Translations under genes and position numbers: made by a program
Source of the DNA: Branchiostoma lanceolatum
Taxonomy: Eukaryota; Chordata; Leptocardii; Amphioxiformes; Branchiostomatidae
DNA: 64,000 bases
Direction of reading: 5' to 3'
Assembly: GCF_035083965.1 (NCBI RefSeq)
Contig: NC_089739.1
Coordinates: 3,974,198-4,038,197 of the forward strand
Part shown: positions 1 through 10,837 of the stretch, one piece after another
Layout of the letters: each line of letters starts with the position of its first letter
Numbering within the stretch: position 1 is the stretch's first letter
The notes under the pieces: generated by a model
Database searches by the model: none
What the model was told of the DNA's origin: nothing
Seen by the model: only the letters and a program-made list of their open reading frames with translations

Positions 1-177
1 GTGAACATTGCAGAATAATAATTTTCATATCACTATACTCAGTAGACTAAGAGCTACGCACTGATGTCTCACTTGAAGGTAGAACATCAACTTTGCTTGA
101 ATTTCCAAATGGCTAGTGTCTGTCTAAATCTCAAGTGACTGGTGTTAATGTGTATTTTGGACAGTAATTGTGCTTTT

Positions 178-306
178 ACCCGGGAACTCTCTGTTCAGGG
201 CATTAATCTCCACATCAGACTTGTCCACCATGAAGTGGCTAGGTGTCCAGTCTGGATTCCACTCCTTGAAGATGTTCAAGGCTTCCTGAACATCTACTGT
301 GGTTTC
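178..306 (-). pseudogene. Continuation of the MULE-like reading frame beyond the TAG
   Basis: In the same frame as the last exon, codons after the TAG read ETTVDVQEALNIFKEWNPDW and continue through FMVDKSDVEINAL. This is typical of the second half of MULE-like transposase cores, where the D of MVDKSD is a likely catalytic acid. Family members usually have a few extra residues (an F-x-x-Q stretch) between VVGS and the ETT segment. A small deletion that both removed these and created TAG is the simplest explanation. A donor-like GGTAAA follows near 180, so the exon may have ended there. Confidence 0.55.
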
Positions 307-3300
307 CTAGGAGCCGACCACAACGTAGCAGACGTTCGTGCGGACGCACAGGAAGAAGAGAGGCATCGAATATCGGCATGTTCGGTAAGTGGCGTCTAAC
401 AGGCACATCTGCTGGCCATATATGTGGAGCAGCCTCTGTTGCCAGTGTGTCTGGTAGCAGAACAGGAACTTGGTTGTAGTTCCATCCTCCTGTACTTGGC
501 TTGACCTGTACTTGATACAGCAGCCAGATTCTGCAGCCCATCTGGAGGTCAATATCTGTGAATGAAAGAAAGAGTAAGCCATTATACATTGTATTGGGCC
601 ATGGCCACATAGAATATTTGTTTATGTTTCCAGCAGCGGTCTAACATTTACTTCTACAAAATTTCGCACTGGGACTGATGGCTAACTAGAGTTCCACTAT
701 TTCATAGCTTTAACAAAATGATCTTCAGGCAGCAATTCCAGCATTTCATTATATATTTTCACCAACCTTGCTTTCTCGAATTATGCTGTTTGTTTACACA
801 AACACACGCCCCAAAGAATGTTATTATTAAACCTTGTCGAAGGTTAAAATATGACCTTGCCGTTGAAGGTGATGAAAGATTACACTGTATAACATATAGA
901 GATTAGCTATCTCTCCTGGAAACATCATTCCTGCTGTGATGGACATCCATATATATTACGTGAAAACCTGCATTTATGTAAACTGTTTATTACCTGCAGG
1001 TTTACTTGATCGTCTTCCGAGTTTCTTGTTTGTCTTTTCGCCTTAGACAGGATATTTCGAATGTCCTGGTCAGTCGGATTGTAGCGGCGGCGGGTCAGTG
1101 GGGGAGGCTGTTGTCCCCGTAGAAGTTCATCTTTCACAAATGTGTTTATGTGGCGTCTGAACTCGCTGACCCGACGCGCTCCGTCCAAGGCTTGTTTCAG
1201 GATGTGTTTCTCTACTTCAGCATCTACAGGCTCACGTAGTTCAGCAGCCTGAGAAGTAATAGCATCCATGAATCCATGAATTAGATGTACGCATATGTTA
1301 AGGTTTGCTTAAATGCCAATTACATAAAGTTGTGTTATTGATTAAAAGTAAAATGGACAACATATGTAGTAAAGACAATATGGCATTTTATTGGTAGTAT
1401 CACCTGCCTAGCCGAAGAAGAAAGGAACTTAACAAAACGGACTACATACACAATGTACTTACCTCTCCAAGAATTGGGTGGTTCTCGTGCTCTGTCATGG
1501 CGGGAAATCGAACATGGTATTCTACAACACCTTCAACTGTTGAAGGGTTGGATCTTAACTCAGCTTTCAGGGCTGCTGAAGCCAGTGTCTGCAAAGCCTT
1601 GGTGTTTTTTGAAACCTAGGATTAGAATATGTGTATAGGTAAGAATAGTAGCCTTGGTACTATCCTATGTGAGTTTACCCTGACTACAATACTAACTCTC
1701 ATACTGGTTTTAACTCCATACTAACTCTTTGGCTGTCTGCTGTTATTATGGCAGACAAAGAAAATATAGGACGGCATCCATTACCAAGTCTCATCCTATA
1801 ACTTAAGATAATGGAGAAGGCAAGGCATATGGATGATTGCATTAACTAATTACAATAATATAATAATATTATGTGTATTTTCTTTGTCTAGGAACCAGGT
1901 GAGACACCATATAGCATAGAAATGTCTTTGATTGGGACCAGTGGAGACATTGCACAGGTGAGATAGTTTTCTTTCTTTGTAAACCAGGTGAGGGATTGTA
2001 GAGGTGATGTGGGTGTGTCTACTTTGCCTGTATTAGCTATGTAAGATGGCACCAGGTACACGTGAGATAGCTGTGTTTCCTTTGACTACCTGGATCACAC
2101 ACCTAACTCACCTATACGATACATTGTGCCTGGAGCCAATCCTTCTCCAAGGAGGAGAGAGGATTGCTTCCCAGCTGAAGAATTAGAATGCTGTACCTTG
2201 AAAGCCGGAAATTTGATGATCTGTGTTGCAGTTAACGTTGCAGGGCAGTTCACCTTCTTTGTATGTTGTATCATCTTGCGGGTTGCTTTGAAGTTATGGT
2301 CTTGACGCTAACAGAATAAAACAGCATTTGAGTTCACAGACGACATACAGCAGTCTCTTATGAACTTTGCATGATGTATTCTACTTTGTTATGCATTGTC
2401 TAATTTATATTATGTGAAACTAATATTTCTTTGCACCTGGTTGAAATCACCCTTGTTATTCTGTTTGATTTTTATTTTCCTTTCACCATTGACTTGAATT
2501 AGGTCAACAACTTTGGAAGTATATATTAAATACTACTATACCGCTTCTGCCTGTTTCTGTGCCTTGTATTTCTCCTTCTGTTTGCGGGCTTTGTCCTTTC
2601 CTTGGTGAAATGCGTAGACAATCCTCCCCACAAGCTGGAAAGGCACGCCGTCATAGTCAACATCTGTCAGGGTCCAGTACGTCAGTTTTTCCGGGGAAGG
2701 TTGGACATCTGTGTAATATTGAAAAATATATGTATATTGATAATATTGATAATGTGTAAGGTAATGATGTATTTTTCAAGTTATTGTTATGTGTATGAAT
2801 AATCATGGTTTTCTTTCTGTCTAGGGCTAAGAAGACACTTAAATGAAGTGGAAATATATAGTAATAGTGTTTGGTACGTTTCTACACTCTTCTCCCTTCA
2901 AATTACGTGTGTGCCAAGTATGATGGATATCATGGACTAGGCAAGGTCCTTATGTCTTTAGCTGTGTACAACATATGTTTATCTGTCCTTTTTTTTTGCG
3001 TGACAGGAACAGTCAGCAGGATCAGTTATATATAATTCATTTTGTAACAACTATTTCCCATTTAGAAAGAGTGGAGATATTGTTTTGATGTGAGGTGTGA
3101 CTTTGGCTCTTCCTCAGAGAAACCCATGTTTTAAATATGACCCATTTAGCTATAAGTATTATTAGTATTGGTCTTTTAAGGTGTTTAGAGGCTGCGTGAC
3201 TTTTCCAAGTACTAGTATTAGATCTTCAAAATCTATTGTAGGATTACTGGGACTGAAAGGTATGTAATGATGAACTGTGTTCCACAGGTCAGATAATCTC

Positions 3301-6300
3301 TTACAATCCACAAACATATATGTTTATAATTATCAATCTCCCCACTGTCACATAGTATACACGTGGGATCAATTATTAGCCCATTTTTTCCACTTTTTGA
3401 TTTTTCACCACACAGCAGTATTTCATGTAGTAGTTTGTAATTCAGTTCAGCTATTTGTATGTCCTTACATGCAGTTCTGCAGAGCGTAATTTTTTTCCCA
3501 GTCAAAGGTTTCAGTGCAATGAAGAATTGTCTGTCATTTCTGCTGACAGCTTGGCAACACTGCATGTTTATGAGTGTAGAATGTAATGTACAGGATTTTG
3601 TCATGTTTTTCTTAAATTTGTTTTCAATAGGTTTGAACAGGTGTAGGGGTGGGCAGTAAGAAGATGCGTTGGGCGGTCATCTGAGTCAAGTTCATTTTTG
3701 ATAAGAGTTTTCCAGGTGCTGAGTAGGGCTTGGGACAGGCTAATGTGCTCAATTAAAGTATTGAGTCTATGGCTAAGGGTAGGGTACTCATTCATAGAGA
3801 TGTATTTTCACCTGGGTAATACATCTTGCACATAGATTATGTCTTCTTTAATAAACTGGGGGAAGAAGAGGGTTTTACCTTTTGATGTTATATTCTCATT
3901 TCACCATTATCTGTTCTTTTAAGTATTGGGACCTAATGTCGTCTCTATTCTCAACTTTGTCATAGGATAATTTAACTTGTTGATAAAATGTGGGAATTAG
4001 GTTGAGGTTTGGGACATCACCCTCATTTTCAAAGTTCATGTGTAGTATAAGCTTATTGGGACCAAAGGAAAAGGGGGTGAGTGTTACCCACCTACATTTG
4101 TCTTCCACCATCAATCTATATAGAAAGTTTATTGCAAGTTCATGCCCGAGGGCTAATAGCAAAACAAACATAGAAAAACATTTGTGAGATAATGAACAAT
4201 GGCTATAACAGGTATAAAAAGTATGATAAAAGTACATGTACTGGGTTCTGTGATTTCAAAAGAAGAGAGGCTACATCAACCTATGTATCCAACGTGTTTA
4301 ACATGTTAAGTCCACCCAATTCAGAGGGCTGACTTATAACATCTCATTTGATTTGATTTTGTCCTTTTAAACTTTCAATAAGAACTTTAAAATTTCCCTT
4401 TTTATAGAATGCAACAACCCAGGGTGGGGTAACAATCATTGCCATATTGTGTATTATCTGGGAAAGAGCAAATGACTTGATGATTTTCACACGCAAGGTT
4501 ATATTTCTACATCTCCAGACTTGCAATATGTTTTTTTCACTCTTTCTATCTTTTTCTCCTAATTCAGAAGTTCACACTCACGGTGGAGGGGAGAGTTATT
4601 GAAATAGATGCCTTGTACTCCATGTACCAAACACCTATGTTTGCACCCTCTCCAGCCTGCTCAGTCCTGGCTGTCATACAGGAACCACAGGATGATCTGT
4701 AGTACTGATCACTGACTGGTAGCTGGAAGCGTATGAACTTGTGCAACATGGCGAAACGCCCACCTGCTTTGCTAATCAGCGTTTTTAGTACTTGTTTGTC
4801 CATTTTCAATTTTCACATAATTCCTCAGTTGAGTTGAGCTCTGATCTTTATTTCATGTCATTGAAAACATAACTTGCAACTCTGCATGTTTCTGTATGAT
4901 TCTGACTGTTTTTGACTGAAATTTGTTGTAACTTGTAAATATGTTTTTATACATTGCAGACACCATTGATCCTTGATGACAAACTTTGCTGGGAACTGCT
5001 TGCAGCTGTATTATCGAATTATTGCAATTCTTAGTATCAAATATAAAATCTTGACTTTTTTTTTAGTCTCCAGTGTAGATATAACACCATATAAAACAGC
5101 ACTGTATAAGGAATATAGTTTTATGTATTCACCATTGCACACAATAACTAGTAGCCAAAGTCTTTACTAAGCTTTTTATTTGCCTTAGTCCACTTCCAAC
5201 ATTTGCTGGCTAAGTATTTACAATTGTACATGTCTTAGCAATTAGCAACCACAAGACATTTATACTTATATTGTACATTCTTAATTACTCAGTGAAAAGG
5301 AGGTTTGACCTTGCTGTAACAATGGTTTCTAGGACTGCAGACCGAAAGTCAGCTTGCGCTGGTCATGATATGGAATGATAATGCAATTTTCAATCATTTA
5401 GTTAAGTTGCAAACTATTACATTGTACGTAAAAGAATTGGAATACAGAACATGATATTGCAATCTAATATTACTTAAATATACATAGAGATTCTGTAAGA
5501 GTCTGGTTTTATAGAAATGGTACTAGTAGTTTATCTAGACTGTACCAAGATGACTGAATTGTTGCACGTTTCTTTGCTTTGTACAGTTGGGAAATATTAG
5601 TCTTTGATAATTAAAATGAGCTTTGAATTTTGATATTATACATTGTCAGAGTTATGATTGAGTGGTTCTAATGCTGTCATACACAACATGCCAATTTGTT
5701 TCAAAGACATGCTTTGTGGAATTCTTCCAACTCTTACTGGTAATTGCAATCCTTGTGTGATAATGCCAAACTTCAATTATATGTTTATAAAGGTTTGGAC
5801 ATCCAGTTTGAATCATAAGTCTTTAAAGGATAATCTGATACTCTTGAAATATAACAATAGAATACAGTCTTTAAATTAAAGTCAGTTAATCTGATACACC
5901 TAAAATATAACAATAGTTTTACAGATGTTACCATCACTATCAAGTGGTCATCAAAAAGTCTTTATTCTATTGTTATATTTCAAGTGTATCAGTTTAAAAT
6001 TTAGGACTTAAAACATAGTTTGAAAAAACAACAACCTCGGTTAAAGCTAAGTTTTGTCGGATTGTATTTTTATCGTAAGTCAGCGGCAGTGCGAACTTAT
6101 AACATCTCAAAACATCACTTTTTGTTATACTTCAACATCTCAAAGCATCAATTTTTCGTTAAGTTCCCGCCAGAATGCATTTTCAGGCACGCACTTCATT
6201 CTTTCATTAATAGTAACGGTACAAGTCAAACGGGCCAAATCCTGAGCGTAAAAGTAAACAACAGTGGACCGGAAACAGTGCGTATTTCGCGCGAAAACTT

Positions 6301-6499
6301 TGACAGAAACACTTATGACTGAAAACTCACCATTTTCTCCGAAAAACTTATCCTTTTTGCTCTGGATATACTTGGTCATTGTTGATTTTTGAACATTAGT
6401 ACGTTTTTCCTCGAAATCTTTGCGAGAAAGAAATATTTCTTTAGTTTGGGTCGCCAGCTGCGGCCCCATAGTCACGGCAGTTCCGGCCGGTTCCGTCAT
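307..6499 (-). CDS. CARF-like DNA-binding + MULE-transposase-like protein, six exons, ends at an in-frame TAG
   Basis: Exons read on the minus strand: 6499-6331, 2708-2542, 2307-2197, 1615-1463, 1248-994, 555-307. Each junction has GT/AG ends, and phases agree (1, then 0,0,0,0); the total is 1104 bp (367 aa). I chose ATG 6499 because the codons upstream include only GTG. Residues 57-285 resemble the CARF (ALS2CR8) region, with 'KKVNCPATLTATQIIKFPAF' near 130-148 and 'PPPLTRRRYNPTDQDIRN' in the fifth exon. Residues 286-367 resemble a MULE transposase core: 'CLLDATYRT', with D339 a candidate first catalytic acid. The frame meets TAG at 309-307, yet the same frame continues coding-like to about 180 ('FMVDKSDVEINAL'). 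The CARF/MULE pairing is recalled from invertebrate predicted proteins, not checked. It may be a domesticated transposase gene, a decaying copy, or a short isoform. Confidence 0.7.
3233..4530 (-). mobile_element. LINE reverse-transcriptase C-terminal relic in the first intron of the CARF/MULE gene
   Basis: Three minus-strand fragments line up in the order of a LINE ORF2 C-terminus. 4344-4526 carries 'LRVKIIKSFALSQIIHN', like the R-x-L-T-L-x-G-K-I...S-K-L-I-Y segment after the RT palm. 3896-4237 contains 'NLIPTFYQQVKLSYDKV', like the I-P-x-F-Y-K-E-V motif. 3233-3604 contains 'ELNYKLLHEILLCGEK' followed by C-x2-C and an H, like the zinc-binding zf-RVT end. Frames are broken between the fragments, so the copy is dead. 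The family cannot be fixed by eye. Confidence 0.65.
4551..6330. other. AT-rich intronic DNA without a convincing gene
   Basis: Intron 1 of the minus-strand CARF/MULE gene. A minus-strand ORF at 4564-4809 ends beside a GTGAGT donor, but its phase does not fit the flanking exons and I do not recognise its protein. A short inverted repeat around 5855-6000 ('TTTAAA...TGATACAC/TATAACAATAG') is the only structure I see. Confidence 0.5.
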
Positions 6500-6524
6500 G
6501 ATCACAGGCACAATGCGCCGGGAT

Positions 6525-6550
6525 TACGTGACAGGTCAGAGGTCATGCGG
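6525..6550. promoter_or_regulatory. Direct-repeat nuclear-receptor-type element (DR1) upstream of the CARF/MULE start
   Basis: AGGTCAGAGGTCA at 6533-6545 is a perfect direct repeat of AGGTCA with a one-base spacer (DR1). It lies about 35 bp upstream of the chosen ATG at 6499, in a GC-rich stretch likely to be the promoter. DR1 sites are bound by HNF4, RXR and COUP-type receptors in other animals; function here is inferred only from the match. Confidence 0.3.
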
Positions 6551-6870
6551 GTATTTAATACCATTCTAATCTCTTTAACCTTGACTTAAACATGGCAGTA
6601 ATCGCCAACAGGTAACAACAAGAGCAATCATTGCTATGTTTAATCACGTAGTTGTATTTACTTAAGACACAAGAGCATTAGTTCACTTTACCATAGAAAT
6701 ACATATCTTTTCTATAAAAAAGGAAGCGTTTCTGTAAAATGCCTACTAAAGTATGAAATTGATCTAGTACATGTGCTACAAGATCTATCCCATTTATAGG
6801 AGCATTTATCAAAACCTGAAGTCTAAACAAAATGCAACTAAACAGTCCTACTCTGGAAGCGTGCAAAACT

Positions 6871-9612
6871 TTATGTGGCCTTATCCTGCATTGTAAGGTA
6901 TGGTAAGTATATACGTGCTACAGGGCACTGGGGACCATACACACAATATTCCTTACTAGTGTCAGGCAGAGTGACCTTCAAGTCCCTCCAGACGTCAGTG
7001 GACCTGTCATACACATATACATTATATTCTTCTTCATCTTCGTCATTAGCCCATGTCGACCATACATGCAGCTGGTTCTCCATTACAAAAAGACTGAGAT
7101 CAAAAATTACAAGATTTCTTGGGTTTGACAAGCCTTGCAGTTTCTGCCAGTAGTCTGACTGTGTGTTGTACACCATAGCCAGTCTTAAGGCAAAGTCTGT
7201 GCAGAAAATCTCTGTTCCCATGGCAACGGCTGTGCCGAATTCAAAATTGGGTTCTAACAATTGGCTCCGCTTACACCAACGGTCCTGCCTTGGTTCGTAG
7301 CGATGCACTTCCTTGGTTGTGAGGAAATAGATGTGTGAATCACAGGACACTACAGCACTGTAGTATGTAACATAGTCAAGTTGCAGCTTTGAACAATCCT
7401 GCCACAGGTTCATGTGCCGATTGTACTTTCTCATCTCATGCAATCGTCTGTCTTTAAAATCATCAAGAACAATGTAGTACAAAATCTGATCAACTTCAAT
7501 GAGGAGTTGCTCGCAAAACTTCAAATTATAATCCGGTCCCTTAGATACTGAGGACATACATTCATGTTCCCACACATTCCTTGCATGGTTGTACTTAGAC
7601 AGGGATAACTGATTCTCGTCCTCTGATTCTCCTGTTTGCAGGATGTAAATGTTGTTATCACTGGTGACTGTTATGGCTGAGAAACCAGAAAGGTCTTCAG
7701 GCTTGTAACTGCAGCTGATATACTTGCCTTCCTGGGGGTTCATGAAGAGGAACTCCTCGGAACTAGAGAGGACAAAAACACATTGCAAATTGTCAATAAG
7801 AATAGTATGAAACTAAGTTTTTTTTTCAATCAAAGCATGCACTGTTATCATCTGTCAAATATTATTTCGTAGCCCCTTGAGAAATGCTTTTGAGCATAAC
7901 TATATGTTGGAATTAGAGGACGAGTGCATTTACAGGAATTAAAAACTAGAAATGTGTATTGCAGGACCTCAAAATGTAAAAGACCTTATACGAGGATTGT
8001 TCACAATTCAAAAACAAAAGAATAAGAGGTATATACTGACCCCGGGGCTTGATTGTACAGCAGAGCCATTTCCGTGGTCATCCCAAACCTCGGCTTCTGG
8101 TTGGGGTCCCCTTTCTGTACCACATTCCTGATGACCTCCGAACTCCCAGGATCCTCCCTGACCAGAGGGTGTTCCAAGATGGCTGCCGTGTCGTCTGAGG
8201 TCAGCAGGTTGAACCGGATGTGAGGGAGGATGCTGGGTAGGTGGTGCAGTCTGTAGGGTACAGGGTAGGGGTAGATTTTTCTTGCATGTTTACTCCACAA
8301 AAAAACCATAAGATGTACAAAAAGAGAACTGACTCCGACCTGTCCTCCCTGCTGTGCTGCACCCATTTCACCACAGCCTCCCACACTGTTGTCTCCTCTT
8401 GAACATCCAGCTCATCGTGGCTAATGATCTCAGTCAGCTGGTGTTCAGTCAGCAGGCTGCAGAACTCCTCGCTGCAGGCAACCTGTGGAGTTGCAGAGTA
8501 CATGTTCAAGAATGATACTGTAAACATGTGTCTAGATCAATCTTCGGTACTGTTTACAACAAAAAGATTTGAAAGACATTTCTCTGTTGCTCTGTCCTAA
8601 GTCATTATATGGAGTTGACAAAGTCCCTATTTTTTTTCTTTTTCTACTGTACTGAGTTAATATTATCCCAGGTATCTGATGAGGCCAGAATTCTACAAAA
8701 ATCAAAGTTAACAGTTTGAGAGAAAGACCCACCTCAGCAAAGTTTTTATACATCCACTGTAGGCAACGTTTTCTAACAGTCTCCACAGAGAAGACATCAG
8801 CAAACTTGTACAGGTCCACACAGGTGGAGCGCTCCACGTTCATGGCCATGTAGTTGCTGCAGGTGTATTTTACATAGTCCAGTTGGAGGAGGTCGGCTGC
8901 CTGGTACAGGGGCTGCACTTTGTCCAGGGACACATGGAGGTTTCCCGAGTAGATGTAACTCAGGATCTCCCCAAACATGCCTGCATCTAAACCCTGTTGA
9001 AGAATTCAACAGATCAATGTTCAGACGTTCACCGCATATAAGCCATCGAGGTATATAGAGCATGAAAAAACATAATTCTGTTTGATTAGGTTAAATCTTA
9101 TCTACATTCTATTTCCGCACTGCATGTGCTTTATTGTAATCGAGAATATATTTTCGAATAATATTTTAGAAAACGCATTGTGACCCGCAAAGTTGACCGT
9201 TGACCCTTAACAACAAAATTATATCAGTGGGGAGGGGGGCATGCGAGGGACAAACTATTATTTATTGGAATGTTTCGTGGTTTTACAAGTTGTTCCTCTT
9301 TCACTCTACTCTAACCACACGTTACGCCAACCCTACCTGTAAAACAACCGTCTTCTGCCGACTTTCCGCCATATCATTTGTAAACATGGCCCTGAAGTAG
9401 GGGCTGGCCGCGGACAGAACAAGCCGATGGCAGGGAAACCGCCGGTCCTCGACTTCAAGCACGACATCCTGCAGTACCCCAGCCTTCTGTAAATCATCCA
9501 CAGTTCCAAGAAACCCGTGCAGATAGCTCTCGTCTTGGTAGGAGCGAGGACGAACTGCGCTGGCGTGGCGTTCTTGAACACGTGTTACGCGCCGATTTGA
9601 GGCACAAGACAT
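6871..9612 (-). CDS. BTB-BACK-Kelch protein (KLHL/KBTBD type), five exons, 593 aa
   Basis: Exons on the minus strand: 9612-9337, 8993-8733, 8482-8340, 8250-8041, 7762-6871, with consensus splice sites and matching phases (0,0,2,2); total 1782 bp. Start ATG 9612 reads MSCASNRRV. The BTB fold spans about residues 15-135: '[20 protein letters not shown]' then '[10 protein letters not shown]', the classic D-V-x-L-x-V...F-x-C-H-K motif. BACK follows at about 140-255 ('[13 protein letters not shown]', '[11 protein letters not shown]'). The last exon encodes the C-terminal Kelch propeller, with repeated W and Y signatures such as 'NVWEHE', 'NLWQDC', 'DRWCKR', 'DYWQKL' and 'DVWRDL'. Such proteins act as substrate adaptors of Cullin-3 ubiquitin ligases. 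The exact paralogue is unclear; KBTBD8-like is a guess. Its first exon is duplicated nearby. Confidence 0.9.
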
Positions 9613-9904
9613 GGTCACGTAAAAACTCAATAGTTCTCGCACGAAAGGCCAAATCATGCATATAAATGTGTCCTCGTAATGTCAAGAAGCTGTGAAAGCT
9701 CCTGCAATACACGTGGATATCCAAATATAATTTTCCGACGAGATTTGCAGAGTCAAAGTTGGCCCTCAAGGGGCCTTCTTGTGCTAAATTCTGTCGTAGA
9801 TTTCGCACTGCATGGGGTTTTTCGTGCTACCGTTTCAGCATTATCAGGCGTAATTACTTCCGGGTCGTAGCAGAAGGTTTGCGGCAGAACGCGGTGAGGT
9901 CTCA
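9298..9904 (-). repeat. Inverted-duplication arm 1 (functional 5' end of the Kelch gene)
   Basis: The first Kelch exon plus about 290 bp of upstream DNA is repeated in opposite orientation at 15491-16092. Homology starts just downstream of the exon donor ('GTAGGGTTGGCG') and ends at 'GAGGTCT' near 9904. This arm has the intact reading frame. Confidence 0.85.
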
Positions 9905-10208
9905 TCATCACATTCTACCCCAAGATATGTTAAAATCCTTTTCATATGTTAAAAATTGTCATGCAGTCAAGTGAAACACGGAAATATTTCATACCATGAC
10001 CATTGGGCGGGACCATTTGCCACTTATTTCACATGTTTATATTTTATTCCTTATAGACAGTTTATTGTGTAACGTTATATTGTTGCTAGACACACACACA
10101 CACAAAACAAGTAACTGAACGAATGGTCAGTTCCACCAACGACACAGATGGCTATATGTGCTTTGAATAATTTTTGATATAATTATATTCGCACCACATA
10201 GTGGGCGA

Positions 10209-10400
10209 GTGTTACGCGCCGATTTGAGGCACAAGACATGGTCACGTAAAAACTCAACAGTTCTCGCAAGAAAGGCCAAATCACGTATATAGATGTGTCC
10301 TCGTAATGTCAAGACGTTTCTCAAGCCCGTGCAATCAAGCTGGGTATCTAAACTTCTCCAAGAAGCAAGATTTCTCGAGTTAAAGATGGCCCATTTTCGA
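10209..10400 (-). repeat. Third, partial copy of the Kelch gene 5' region
   Basis: The segment matches 9582-9772 in the same orientation, covering the start codon and first eight codons ('MSCASNRR') plus upstream DNA such as 'TTACGAGGACACAT'. Similarity fades after about 190 bp. The frame runs out after roughly twenty codons, so it is not a functional exon. Confidence 0.75.
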
Positions 10401-10631
10401 AGGTTTTTCCTATGGTTTAACCAATAACACTCGGGACCAAATACGCACCATATGGGGGTTTTGCGGCATGTGTTTTGAGGCGACACTCAACTGTTTCCGG
10501 GTCACACTCAGCGTGACGGCAGAATACTGGCAAGACAAAGCAAAAAAAATGTTTCGTATTGATTCTGATGACAGTTGACTGTGTTCGGGCAGAAAGCGCA
10601 CAAGGAGGCGGCCCAGTACACGTTTGAAAGT

Positions 10632-10826
10632 AACGAGGGCATTGTATAATGTTCTGGCACACTTTCTAGTTTATACTGTGTTCGGCTTTTATACCCTCCG
10701 AATTATAACTGAAAACCGCTCTTTGAGAACGTTTAAGATTGCATTATCAAACGGGTTATACCCGCCAACTTAAGACAGGCTTAATACTGTTCTTAAGCAA
10801 AACTTCGTAAGTTCTATAACATACTT
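10632..10826 (+). repeat. ~195-bp direct repeat A, left copy, flanking the satellite
   Basis: Begins at 'AACGAGGGCATTGTATA' and ends at 'CATACT'. A diverged copy in the same orientation is at 13543-13735. Together the two bracket the forward satellite block like long terminal direct repeats, but no protein-coding capacity or TG...CA ends are evident. Confidence 0.7.
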
Positions 10827-10837
10827 AAAATACTTTT

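Noticed and set aside
4564..4809. Minus-strand ORF ending near a GTGAGT donor as an extra exon of the CARF/MULE gene
   Set aside because: The donor would be phase 0, while both flanking exons require phase 1. The product is unrecognised, and joining 6331 directly to 2708 already keeps frame.
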